Shown piece by piece: positions 1 to 9,242 of a DNA stretch of 55,496 bases. The stretch is from Streptomyces sp. WM6378 (lineage in GTDB: Bacteria > Actinomycetota > Actinomycetes > Streptomycetales > Streptomycetaceae): assembly GCF_001279695.1 (NCBI RefSeq), contig NZ_LGDD01000312.1:1-55496 (forward strand). The letters are read 5' to 3'. The notes under the pieces are model-generated. The model made no database searches. It was not told where the DNA came from and saw only the letters and a program-made list of their open reading frames with translations. The stretch's first letter is position 1; each line of letters begins with the position of its first letter. The position numbers and the translations under genes are program-made.

Positions 1-540
1 GCCTTCGCCCAGGCGTACCACGACCTCAAACACCTCACCGGCCTGGAGCCGCAGGCCGTCGCACACGATCTGCACCCCGGCTACCTCTCCACCCAGTGGA
101 CCCGGTCCCAGCCCCTCCCCTGCGTCCCGGTCCAGCACCATCACGCCCACCTCGCCACCTGCGCCGCCGAACACGGACTGCGCACCCCGATGGCCCTGGG
201 CTACCTGCACCGTGCCGAGTCACTGGGCTCGCCCCGCCCGTACCGGTGGCTGACCGACGACTTCGTCGAACGGCTCGATCCGGCCGAAGTGTCCACCGTC
301 CGCACCATGGTGCGCCGCGGCATCAACACTCCGCGCGCCTCCAGCGCCGGCCGCCTCTTCGACGCCGCCGCGAGCCTGCTCGGCCTGGCCGACACCGTCA
401 GCTACGAAGGCGAGGCGGCACAAGCGCTGGAATCCGCTGCCGGCGACGAGCACTCCAGGCCACTCGCTCTGCGCATCGTCCTGTCCGGCGGCATGTGGGT
501 CTACGACACCTCACCGACCCTGACCGATCTCCTGGAGCGC
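1..540 (+). pseudogene. hypF: hypF fragment, cut by the window edge and C-terminally truncated
   Basis: Frame 1 reads as the carbamoyltransferase (Kae1-like) region of HypF, which makes the thiocarbamate precursor of the CN ligands of [NiFe] hydrogenase. Visible landmarks are AVAHDLHPGYLST, the VQHHHAHLA metal-binding motif, RLFDAAASLLGL and SYEGEAAQALE, all in HypF order. The 5' part lies outside the window. Homology stops near base 540, about 100-150 residues before a normal HypF end, and the frame then runs into the hsp20 gene in a different phase. The final catalytic segment is therefore missing, which suggests a deletion that joined hypF to hsp20. Family assignment is firm; loss of function is inferred. 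Confidence 0.8.
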
Positions 541-541
541 C

Positions 542-958
542 GTGCCACAGGTGATGGAACGGCTGCCCGGCTGGCCCCCACAGTTCCCCGACCTGTTCAG
601 CTGGGTCGAGGCGGGCCTGCCAGGTGTCCCCGGGATCCACAACATCCGCATCGAGGAGTCCGTGGCGGAAGGGGCGTACACACTGCGCGCCGAACTCCCC
701 GGCATCGCCCCCGATCACGAAGTCGAACTCACCGTGACCGAGGGCGTGTTGGCCATCCGCGCCGAACGGAAGACGGAGACGGCCGACAAGCATCACACCG
801 AGTTCCGCTACGGAACCTTCGCCCGCTCGGTCCGGCTGCCGGCCGGAGCGCAGGGAGACGAGACAACCGCGGAATACAAGGACGGCGTCCTGACCATTAC
901 GGTCCCGCTGGCAGACCCCAAAACGAGCTCGCGGACCAGCACGGTACGACGCACCTGA
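542..958 (+). CDS. Hsp20/alpha-crystallin small heat shock protein
   Basis: This 138-residue protein is an ATP-independent holdase chaperone of the cytoplasm. The alpha-crystallin domain covers roughly residues 30-130. It starts at IRIEESVAEGAYTLRAELPG, shows FRYGTFARSVRLP in the middle, and ends in the strand motif DGVLTITVPL. A GTG at 542 has GGAG five bases upstream; the ATG at 554 is an alternative start. The gene sits immediately after truncated hypF. Small heat shock genes are common near hydrogenase and hypoxia genes in Streptomyces, so it may be the surviving member of such a group. Family assignment is secure; the start is not. Confidence 0.9.
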   Translation: MPQVMERLPGWPPQFPDLFSWVEAGLPGVPGIHNIRIEESVAEGAYTLRAELPGIAPDHEVELTVTEGVLAIRAERKTETADKHHTEFRYGTFARSVRLPAGAQGDETTAEYKDGVLTITVPLADPKTSSRTSTVRRT

Positions 959-1224
959 GGGCGAATCCGTGACCCGCCTGTGAGCCCGGACCCGACAGAG
1001 CGCACAGGCCCCCGCCGACGTCCAGCCGTGCAGGTCAATCGCCCCCGTTCGGTTGGCCTGCACACGACGACGCCCACGCCGATGATCCCCCGCTGACGGC
1101 GGCTGGCCGCGCGACCCGGCGGGTTCCCTGCCCTCGCGTTTTTCCTGTCCAGGGAAAGGACACAGCCTCGGTCCGGCCACCTGTAGACGGGCGCATCAGC
1201 AGGGGCGGTGTCGCGATCGACTGG

Positions 1225-2484
<1,260 letters not shown>

Positions 2485-2567
2485 CGCTCGCCCCTCCACC
2501 ACGCCCGCCGTCGATCTCGGCGCACGGTAACCGACGGAGGTGTCCGGTGAGAGTGCCTCCCACGCAA

Positions 2568-2660
2568 GTACGGCTACTGGCCACCCACCCCGAAATCGCC
2601 TTCGCCGCAGCCACCACCAGCCCGGCCAACATCGTCACCAGCACGTTCGTCGCTCGGCCA
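2568..2660 (+). pseudogene. AsnC/Lrp regulator remnant
   Basis: About thirty codons (VRLLATHPEIAFAAATTSPA then NIVTSTFVAR) match the effector-domain strand of AsnC/Lrp regulators, where HPEVAFAAATTGPANLV is a usual pattern. No helix-turn-helix precedes it and no further family sequence follows. It is a small relic beside an amino acid permease of the kind such regulators control. Only one short block matches, so confidence is limited. Confidence 0.4.
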
Positions 2661-3152
2661 GTCCCTGCCCCCAGATCGCCTCCACGGCCGGATTGGGATG
2701 CGCTGCGACAAGGCCCTTGGCTTGCGGATGGAATGATGCACCGTCACCGTGGACCTGTCCGAGCGATCAGGTGAACAAGCCGCTTACGCCTTCAGCTACC
2801 CCTGACAGGCTGTCGGCCGGGGGTGGCCCTGTGGGCTGGCCGATCGCGCTCGTCAGTCCGGCTGCCCTGGAGGAATCAAGGAAGGAGCGGAGTCTGACAC
2901 ACGCGCTCCGGGGAGCAGCGCTGCCGTGGCGACAAACCGTGGTCAGTCCGCCGCCGAGGCCGGGTGCCGAGGCGCCTGGCAGGGGGAGCTGGCCGAGGGC
3001 GGGCAATCCGGCGTTCACTCCGGGGCCCCAGCGTGCTGGTTGCCGACGGTGCGCGGTCCGCTGGTCGTGCGCCAGGTCCGTCGGGGTTGGTTCGCCGCCT
3101 CAGCCGGCCTGTTCGTCGAAGGCCGAGCAGGCCGCTGCCAGGGCGGCAACCG
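2661..3152. other. Stretch without a recognisable gene
   Basis: No frame on either strand gives a translation resembling a known protein or carrying a convincing ribosome binding site. The open frames are random-looking Arg/Pro/Ala-rich strings. I see no strong hairpin or repeat. It may be decayed coding sequence. Confidence 0.5.
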
Positions 3153-3590
3153 CTACTGTGGAACGCTGCCGAAGGTCATGCGGTGCGCGCGGGCTGTGTC
3201 CGTGTATTCGCGGACCCGGTGGATCAACCCGTCCCGGAACTCGAAGACGAAACAGTAGTCGTTGATGTAGTGGTTGCCGTTGGCGAGCGTCGCCGTCACG
3301 GTCGCCTCCACGATCCCTCGCTCAGCGTCGGCGTGGGACTGGTGGAAGGTGACGTCGAGGTCACCGACGAACAGGCGGGGGAAGTCCTCGGCCCAAAAGC
3401 GCACGATCGCTTTCCTGCCCACCATGTGGTTGGTCACTTTGAGCGTGTGGTCGATCAACTTGAGCGCGACGACAGTGGCGTTCCCCGGAGGCGACAGCCA
3501 CTCGGCGTCCTCGGCGAAGACCGCGGAGATCCGGTCGGGGTCATTGCTGGCGAGCGCCTGGAAGGCGACTTCGATGATGCTGAGGTTCAT
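3153..3590 (-). CDS. SnoaL/NTF2-like fold protein
   Basis: This 145-residue single-domain protein has the pattern of the SnoaL/NTF2-like alpha+beta cone. An N-terminal helix (VAFQALASNDPDRISAVFAE) is followed by DAEWLSPPG, a central RKAIVRFWAEDFPRLF block, and curved strands ending in YCFVFEFRDGLIHRVREYTD. Such proteins are small cyclases, isomerases, hydrolases or ligand binders; the substrate cannot be predicted. The start at 3590 fits the family's usual beginning, although an upstream ATG at 3680 is open; no strong ribosome binding site is visible. It is divergent from an AraC regulator 74 bp away, which may control it. Confidence 0.8.
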   Translation of the reverse strand: MNLSIIEVAFQALASNDPDRISAVFAEDAEWLSPPGNATVVALKLIDHTLKVTNHMVGRKAIVRFWAEDFPRLFVGDLDVTFHQSHADAERGIVEATVTATLANGNHYINDYCFVFEFRDGLIHRVREYTDTARAHRMTFGSVPQ

Positions 3591-3652
3591 GAACCCACGG
3601 TCGCCGCTACCGCCTACCGGAGTCTTGGACAAATGTTCCGATCGGTCACCCC

Positions 3653-3658
3653 TAGCAT
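3653..3658 (+). promoter_or_regulatory. Possible -10 element for the AraC gene
   Basis: TAGCAT lies seven bases before the ATG at 3665, which would give a leaderless or nearly leaderless transcript, common in actinomycetes. The palindrome CCGATCGG lies just upstream at about 3638-3645 between the two divergent genes and is a candidate operator. No convincing -35 box was found. Confidence 0.3.
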
Positions 3659-3664
3659 GGGGCC

Positions 3665-4519
3665 ATGCGATCCACCGCACACCAGCATGCGACCGCAGCC
3701 GGGTGGGACGTCGCGAGGCCGCCGGGGCCCGGCCCGACAGCCGGCGTCCGCATCGCCGGGTTCCGCAATCGGAGCGCGGGCCCGGTCGAGGGGCCGTTGT
3801 TCCCGCACCCCGCCGTCACGCTGGTGGTCGCGTTCGGCGAGGGCTCGCTCGTCGTGGCCGACGCCGGTGGCCGACGCCAGCGGGGAAGTTTCGTTGCCGG
3901 GCTGGTGACCGGCGCGGCGCGTATGCGGGGCGAGAAGGTCATGTGCCTGGAGGTGCGCCTTTCCCCGGTGGTCGCACGCGCCGTGCTGGGCGCCTGCCCA
4001 TCGGAGCTGGACGGTGTCGTGGTCGCCCTCGATGACGTGTGGGGCCGGGACGCGGCACGGATCCGTGAGCAACTCGGTGACGCCACCTCGTGGCAGGAGC
4101 GTTTCGCACTGGCGCAGGCGTCGATCGCCCGCAGGGCGGAGACGGGACCGTCCGTGGACCCGGAGGTGGCCTGGGCCTGGGACCGGATCGCCATCAGCCA
4201 CGGCCGGGTCCGGGTCGAGGAGTTGGCGGCCGAGGTCGGGTGGAGCCGCAAGCGCCTGTGGTCCCGGTTCGGGTCACAGATCGGCCTTCCCCCCAAGCGC
4301 GCCGCGAGACTGGTCCGCTTCGACCATGCCGTCCATCGCCTGGCCGCGGGCGAGGGCGTGGCCCGGGTCGCGGCGGAGGGAGGCTACGTCGACCAGTCCC
4401 ACCTGCACCGGGAGGTTGTGGCGTTCACCGGAGTGACGCCGGCGACCGCGGCCGGGGGGCCATGGCTGGCCGTGGACGACCAGGCGTGGGCGGAGCACGG
4501 CGTCAGCGAGACGGACTGA
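3665..4519 (+). CDS. AraC family transcriptional regulator
   Basis: The protein has 284 residues. The C-terminal third (about 175-270) is an AraC double helix-turn-helix with VRVEELAAEVGWSRKRLWSR and the second helix region VARVAAEGGYVDQSHLHREV, ending FTGVTPATA. The N-terminal part is cupin-like (LFPHPAVTLVVAFGEGSLVV) and probably senses a ligand. The ATG at 3665 was chosen because the N-terminal domain begins soon after and a -10-like box lies seven bases upstream. It is divergent from a SnoaL gene, its likely target. The signal is unknown. Confidence 0.88.
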   Translation: MRSTAHQHATAAGWDVARPPGPGPTAGVRIAGFRNRSAGPVEGPLFPHPAVTLVVAFGEGSLVVADAGGRRQRGSFVAGLVTGAARMRGEKVMCLEVRLSPVVARAVLGACPSELDGVVVALDDVWGRDAARIREQLGDATSWQERFALAQASIARRAETGPSVDPEVAWAWDRIAISHGRVRVEELAAEVGWSRKRLWSRFGSQIGLPPKRAARLVRFDHAVHRLAAGEGVARVAAEGGYVDQSHLHREVVAFTGVTPATAAGGPWLAVDDQAWAEHGVSETD

Positions 4520-4602
4520 CACATCGCCCAGCGGACGCCCCCGCTCGACATAGGCGCAGAGACCGGGTCCCTTTGTGGAGCCAATAGACGTTCCTTCGCT
4601 GA

Positions 4603-4895
4603 CTACCGTCCGTGAACTAGGAACTGGCCAGCCACGGTGAGCCCGCCGAACGCGACGAACGACACAGCGGCCGAGACCAGCATGATCCACCGCCACGACC
4701 GGCGGTCGGCGACCACCCCGGCAACCGGGCCGAGCACGGTCTCCACGGCGACCGCGACCGTGCCGAGCAGCCCCGCAGCCGCAGGACTCCCGCCGACCGT
4801 CAACACCAGGAGCACCAGGACGAGTTCCGCCGCGTGCGAGCTAGCCGGTCCGTGGCACCCGCCAGCCAGTACAGCCGGAAGTCGTGCCGCCGCAT
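4603..4895 (-). pseudogene. MFS transporter remnant, frameshifted and truncated
   Basis: The start MRRHDFRLYWLAGATD is typical of an MFS_3-type drug exporter. Near 4840 the reading frame changes. The adjacent frame continues the family sequence as LVLLVLTVGGSPAAAGLLGT, AVETVLGPVAGVVADR and a third membrane helix. Translation ends after about 100 residues, where a functional pump has about 400. Both the frameshift and the truncation argue for a dead gene. Confidence 0.75.
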
Positions 4896-4979
4896 GACTG
4901 CCGCATCCGCTTTCGGCTCGCTCAACGGAACCCCCGTCCTCGGCACGGTCGCCGCACACCCCGTGCGGCAACGGCCCCG

Positions 4980-5103
4980 CTGGGCCACGAAGACGCCGCC
5001 CACGAGGCCTGGATGCGGGCGCTGGAGATCACCCACGAGCTGGGCCTGCCCGACACCGACCCGCTGCGCACCCGCATCCTCCACCTCCTCGGCCGACCGG
5101 GGA
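4980..5103 (+). pseudogene. TPR-type regulator C-terminal remnant
   Basis: A short stretch (GHEDAAHEAWMRALEITHEL then GLPDTDPLRTRILHLLGRP) resembles the last tetratricopeptide repeat of AfsR/SARP-like or NB-ARC regulators. Nothing upstream in frame continues it. It lies in a run of relics and is taken as a leftover. Confidence 0.4.
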
Positions 5104-5537
5104 GTCCGGATCAGGGGAGGTCGTTGTTGAGCGTCAGATCCCTTCGTAGCTCGTGCTTGACGCAGGCCAGGGCAAAGGCGATGCCGCGCCGGTCGAGCCC
5201 CTGACGGGCACGCTCGACCGCTTGGCAGACGCTACGACAGGACCGGGACGGGACAGGGCCAGGGCCAGGGCGTTGAACGCCATCCGCATCCCACGCGTCT
5301 CAACTGGCAGGGAAAGCCGGTGAATCTAGTACTGACATACGCCAGGGGAATGTGTTCGTACTCATATCGCGGGGGGCATTGAGGTTGTGGAGCACTCTCT
5401 CGCGCCTTTCCTCCTCGCGGGTCTCCCCCTCCACCACACGTCCACGCTGTCGCCCCAGACCTCGGTGACCCCCCTTCTCTGCTCTCGTTCGTCTGCCGTT
5501 CAGAAGAGAGCGGCACGCCCCACCGAGGTGGCACCTC
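5104..5537. other. Stretch without an intact gene
   Basis: On the minus strand about 5115-5230 a short block (VERARQGLDRRGIAFALACV) faintly resembles the end of a STAS domain of SulP-type transporters, but no gene can be assembled from it. The rest shows no coding signal. The palindrome GAGGTG/CACCTC at the end includes the ribosome binding site of the STAS gene. Confidence 0.35.
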
Positions 5538-5966
5538 ATGCTGCACGACACTCCAGCCCCCTGCCGATATCTGCGTACGTACCGCATCCATGGATGCACC
5601 GTGCTGGAATTCCACGGCGAGATCGACCTCGCCGCCGCCATCGAGATCACCCCACAACTCGATGTCGCTACTGCTCCTCCCGAGCCGTTGGTCGCCATCG
5701 ACCTGACGCCCGTCACGTTCCTCGACTGCTCGGGCCTGAACCTGCTGTGCCGCGCTCACCGCCGCATCACCGCCCGATACGGGAACCTCCAGCTGGTCTG
5801 TTCCCACCCACCGGCCCTCCGCCTGCTCCGAGCGGCTCGGCTCACCGACACGTTCCGTCCCGTCTCCGCCCTCGACGAAGCCCTCGATCGGCTCCACCCG
5901 CAAGCGGGCGGGGCAGCGGCGCGCGGAACCGCGAGGTGTCAGCAGGCGGGGGACAACTCGGGATGA
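5538..5966 (+). CDS. STAS domain anti-sigma factor antagonist
   Basis: This 142-residue protein is of the SpoIIAA/RsbV/BldG type. The STAS fold covers residues 12-110, with the opening strand CTVLEFHGEIDLAAA and the phosphorylation-site loop VTFLDCSGLNLL, whose serine is the residue normally phosphorylated by a partner kinase. In its unphosphorylated form such a protein frees a sigma factor by binding the anti-sigma factor. GAGG lies six to ten bases upstream of the ATG. No kinase or sigma partner is adjacent, so its partner is elsewhere. The last 30 residues are unstructured. Confidence 0.88.
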   Translation: MLHDTPAPCRYLRTYRIHGCTVLEFHGEIDLAAAIEITPQLDVATAPPEPLVAIDLTPVTFLDCSGLNLLCRAHRRITARYGNLQLVCSHPPALRLLRAARLTDTFRPVSALDEALDRLHPQAGGAAARGTARCQQAGDNSG

Positions 5967-7258
5967 GCCGGCAGGCGTCTTGCTCCTGCCGCCACTTGCC
6001 CAACAGGGATTGACGGCGGTCCTGCCGAGTGATGCGGCAGCCTCTCCGGCGGAGCAATACCGCTCCCGCTGGCCGTCATGCAGGTCCTTGCCATCGACCT
6101 GGGCATCGGCGCTCTGCCCGCACTCGACTTGAGCCGGGAACCTGCCGAACCCGGCTCCGCGCAACGCCCCCGGCCCAGCACCCAGCGTGACGGGTTCTCC
6201 CGCGCTGTCAGCGTGGAGCGCTCCCCGTAGGCAGAGCCCAGCGGCGTGGTATCCGGGTTAAGGACCCGGCATGCCAAGACCGGTACAGACGAAAACCATT
6301 CACCGCCCAAACCTGTACCGGAAGACAGACCGCCTAAGGCCCCCTATCGCAAGTCCGAACAGCGCCCTACCCTCGTGTCGAGGGACGATTCGAGTGGCTG
6401 GCCAGACAGCCGACTCCGCCCCGATCCGGCCCCCAGACCCCGGGCATGAACAACCGCGCCGAGACTGGCTGGAGCCGCATCACCGACAACACGGCTCCAG
6501 CCCCCGTCCCTGCGGCATGGTTCAAGACGGGGCGATCCGCAGCCCCGTGTGCCGCATGGACATGCGTGGGGACACGACGGAGGGGAGCCTCGTATCCTCC
6601 ACGCCCATGGCCGCCGCACCCTGCGGCGGCCATCCGGCCCCATACCGACCGGATGCCCCCAGCCTTGCAGTAACTGCCCCTGCCGTCCCCACGCTTGCAG
6701 TGATGCGTTGAATCCGGCTGACTCGCGCCGCCCGGGACAGCGCGTTTCGCGGTTGCGGGCGCTGATTTCCTTCTCGGTCCATCGAGCCGACGGCGACTTC
6801 GTCAAAACCCGGATGGGTGGGCTCAGCGAACCGTCCATCGGTGGATGGCTCGGGCGAGGTGGGGGCAGGGTAGGCCATGTACCACCAGCAGACGAAGAAC
6901 TTGTTGGTGTCGTACTCGCCGAAGAAGCCGGGCTTCTTCTAGGGGTACGAGGAGGAAGGCGCCTGACGTGGGACCTTGGACCTGGCGCCCCTCGAACTGC
7001 CGGTGATGTGCAACGTGTTGGAGACGGGAAGGGTTCGCTGACCGAAGCTGGGAAGACGAATGCCGAGGCAGCGGGGCAGGCCGAAGTACCGGACGACGAG
7101 CTGGCGTTCGCGTTCGCCGGGGACAGGCGGGCTAAGAGGTCGCGCAGATAGGTCCCACGAGCCCACCCGCTGCCGCTCGGGGCAGGACGGCCGAGACCTA
7201 TAGATTCGATCACATCCCGTTGGAGGACGGGCCCAGACCTACACGTGAGGGAATTCGC
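5967..7258. other. 1.3 kb without a recognisable intact gene
   Basis: The long open frames here have no family resemblance and no coherent codon bias. On the minus strand around 6860-6935 a short protein-like block (KKPGFFGEYDTNKFF) is bounded by a stop and may be a relic of an unidentified gene. One perfect 12-bp hairpin occurs at 6607-6633. Nothing else can be supported. Confidence 0.4.
6607..6633. terminator. Perfect 12-bp stem hairpin
   Basis: ATGGCCGCCGCA at 6607-6618 pairs exactly with TGCGGCGGCCAT at 6622-6633 around a three-base loop. There is no T-tract, but GC-rich stems without one serve as terminators in Streptomyces. No intact gene lies next to it, so its parent transcript is unknown. 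Confidence 0.4.
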
Positions 7259-7837
7259 ATGGCCGCCATCCATCGCAGCACCATGACGCCCACCAAAATG
7301 GAGCTTCTCACCGGCTGGCTACCGAAGCAGAGCTGGTACGTGGGCAACGCAGAAACGCCGGAACTGGTCAAGGCCGGTGGGTTCCGTTTGGACGATCCCG
7401 AGGGCGCGGTCGGGATCGAGTTCATGGTCGTGGTGGACGCCACCGCGCACGAGCCGGTGGCGTATCTGGTGCCGATGGGCTACCGCGATGCGGCGCTGGA
7501 GGGCGTCCCCGGAGAGGCGCTGATCGGCAGGTCTGAGCACGGGGTGCTCGGCACCCGGTGGATCTACGACGGCGTCCACGACCCGGTCGTGATGGCGCAG
7601 TTGCGCGCGCTCCTGCGCGGCGAGGCGATACCGCAGCACCAGAGCAAGAGCGACACCCCTGACCCGACGGTCACCGTGCACGGAACTGGCCCTGACGACG
7701 GGCTCGACGTTCAGGTCAACCGTGTCCTGCAGCCGACAAAGACCACGCAGAGGTCGTCGGTTCGCCTTGTCGCCGGGTGGACCTGGCCGGACGGAACGGC
7801 TGCGCGGGGCGTACTCGCGGCCATCGCACTGCGGTAA
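7259..7837 (+). CDS. Stand-alone maltokinase N-terminal cap-like protein
   Basis: This 192-residue protein resembles the Mak_N_cap domain, the N-terminal cap of maltokinase (Pep2/Mak), but without the kinase lobe. The start AAIHRSTMTPTKMELLTGWL and the motif GGFRLDDPEGAVGIEFMVV are characteristic. YLVPMGYRDAAL and LGTRWIYDGVHDPV follow. Stand-alone members occur widely in actinobacteria with unknown role; a link to trehalose/alpha-glucan metabolism is only by homology. The ATG at 7259 is preferred over a GTG-type start at 7220 because the family begins here. No other carbohydrate genes adjoin it. Confidence 0.8.
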   Translation: MAAIHRSTMTPTKMELLTGWLPKQSWYVGNAETPELVKAGGFRLDDPEGAVGIEFMVVVDATAHEPVAYLVPMGYRDAALEGVPGEALIGRSEHGVLGTRWIYDGVHDPVVMAQLRALLRGEAIPQHQSKSDTPDPTVTVHGTGPDDGLDVQVNRVLQPTKTTQRSSVRLVAGWTWPDGTAARGVLAAIALR

Positions 7838-7867
7838 GAGATCGCGCGGAGACAGCAGGCGTGTGGT

Positions 7868-8430
7868 CATGGTCGGCGGTTCGGGCGTTCGTCCCGGCGG
7901 CGAGTTGTCCAGGACCGCCGGCTCTGGCTGCGCACGGTGATGATGGTGTCGGCGAGGTCGAAGAAGGCGTCAATGACGGTGACGTGACGCTCGTGGCAGC
8001 GGGCGAGACGGTGAAAGGCGTTCCGCCAGGCGTGGGTGCGTTCGACGTGCCAACACCGACGAACCAGAAAGGACGCCTTCGCCCCCTTGTGCGCAATATG
8101 TCCATGCAGGCCGCGTTCGCTGAGCAGAACGCAGGTCTTGTCCAAGTCGTAGCCGGCGTCCAGGTGCACGGTGACGTCGTCGGGCAACGGGCCGAGGTCG
8201 TCCAAGCGGTCCAGGTGGGGGCGAGCAGGGGGAATCGTGGCGGTTGGCACCGGCCGGGACACGCACCAAGGGAATGTCATATCCGTCCGTCATGCCCGAG
8301 CGTTTGAGTCCCTGTTTGCCACGGTCGACCGGTGAGCGTCCGGCGGGCCCTGGAGCTGGCGGCTCGCGAGTGACAACCCGGTGGGCGAAGTGCGGGTGCT
8401 GCGCTCGCTGGCACGGCCGGCCGTGCACGA
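7868..8430 (-). mobile_element. IS5-family transposase remnant (frameshifted)
   Basis: The minus strand encodes the C-terminal half of a Streptomyces-type IS5 transposase: SPVDRGKQGLKRSGMTDGYD, then LDRLDDLGPLPDDVTVHLDA, GYDLDKT, and the tail WHVERTHAWRNAFHRLARC with VIDAFFDLADTIITVR. The first block is in a different frame from the rest, with the shift near 8225. The N-terminal half and both terminal inverted repeats are absent. It cannot be active and marks a past insertion. Confidence 0.85.
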
Positions 8431-8645
8431 CGCGTCGACGGATACGGATACGGATCCGGACACGGTCTGCGGACGGGCCGTGCCCTCATGAACCAGGCGC
8501 TGGCCCTCGTCGAGGGTTCGCCGGAACCCGTACTGCGTTAGTTGCTGCGCGCGGCCGAGGAGGTGCGTGCGTGGCTGTGACGATGCGGCGCCCGGCATCC
8601 CGGGGTGCGTTTTTCGACTGCGGACCGTGCGTGGCTGGTCGCACA

Positions 8646-8688
8646 GTTCCCCGCGCCCCTGAACCTGCCGAATCGGGGCGCGGGGAAC
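8646..8688. terminator. Repetitive Streptomyces hairpin, probable terminator
   Basis: GTTCCCCGCGCCCC (8646-8659) pairs perfectly with GGGGCGCGGGGAAC (8675-8688) over 14 bp. This GTTCCCCGCGCCCC hairpin is a commonly repeated intergenic element in Streptomyces genomes (from memory). It lies 70-110 bp past the end of the minus-strand molybdenum hydroxylase pair and can terminate that transcript. Confidence 0.7.
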
Positions 8689-8757
8689 GGGATTTCCAAG
8701 AAGGGGCGCGGCACCGCGCGGGACTTCACAGGGGCGCGGTACCGCGTGACGTCTCCG

Positions 8758-9234
8758 TTAGAAGTTCTTCGCTCCCGCCCTGATCGCCTCGCGGATGCGG
8801 TGGTAGGTGCCGCAGCGGCAGATGTTGCGGATTTCGTCGAAGTCCGCGTCGCCGATCTCGTGACCGGCGGCGCGGGCCTGGCGGACCTTGGCCACGGCGG
8901 CCATGATCTGGCCGGGCTGGCAGTAGCCGCACTGGGCCACGTCGTACTCCAGCCAGGCCTCCTGCATCGGGTGCAGGTCCTTGCCGACCGTGGCGGGCAG
9001 GCCCTCGATGGTGGTGACCTCGTCCGTCGGGTGGATGTCCTTGACCGGCACGGAACAGGGGTTGAACGCCTTGCCGTTGATGTGGCTGGTGCAGGCCTGG
9101 CAGACGCCGAGACCGCAGCCGTACTTCGGTCCGGTCACGCCCAGGACGTCGCGCAGCACCCAGAGCAGCCGTACGTCGTCCTCGACGTCCACCGAGACCG
9201 GCTTTCCGTTGAGGATGAAGGTGTGCAGAGGCAC
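8758..9234 (-). CDS. [2Fe-2S] subunit of a molybdenum hydroxylase (IorA-like)
   Basis: This 158-residue electron-transfer subunit has two iron-sulfur sites. The plant-type ferredoxin motif is seen as KYGCGLGVCQACTSHINGKAF (read in two parts), with a later Cys at NPCSVP. The C-terminal helical cluster site is AQCGYCQPGQ then NICRCGTY. It passes electrons from the molybdenum subunit encoded just upstream. It starts with GTG at 9234, and the GGAG of its ribosome binding site overlaps the TAG stop of the large subunit, so the two genes are translationally coupled. Family is firm; the substrate is unknown. Confidence 0.93.
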   Translation of the reverse strand: MPLHTFILNGKPVSVDVEDDVRLLWVLRDVLGVTGPKYGCGLGVCQACTSHINGKAFNPCSVPVKDIHPTDEVTTIEGLPATVGKDLHPMQEAWLEYDVAQCGYCQPGQIMAAVAKVRQARAAGHEIGDADFDEIRNICRCGTYHRIREAIRAGAKNF

Positions 9235-9242
9235 GGATGCTC

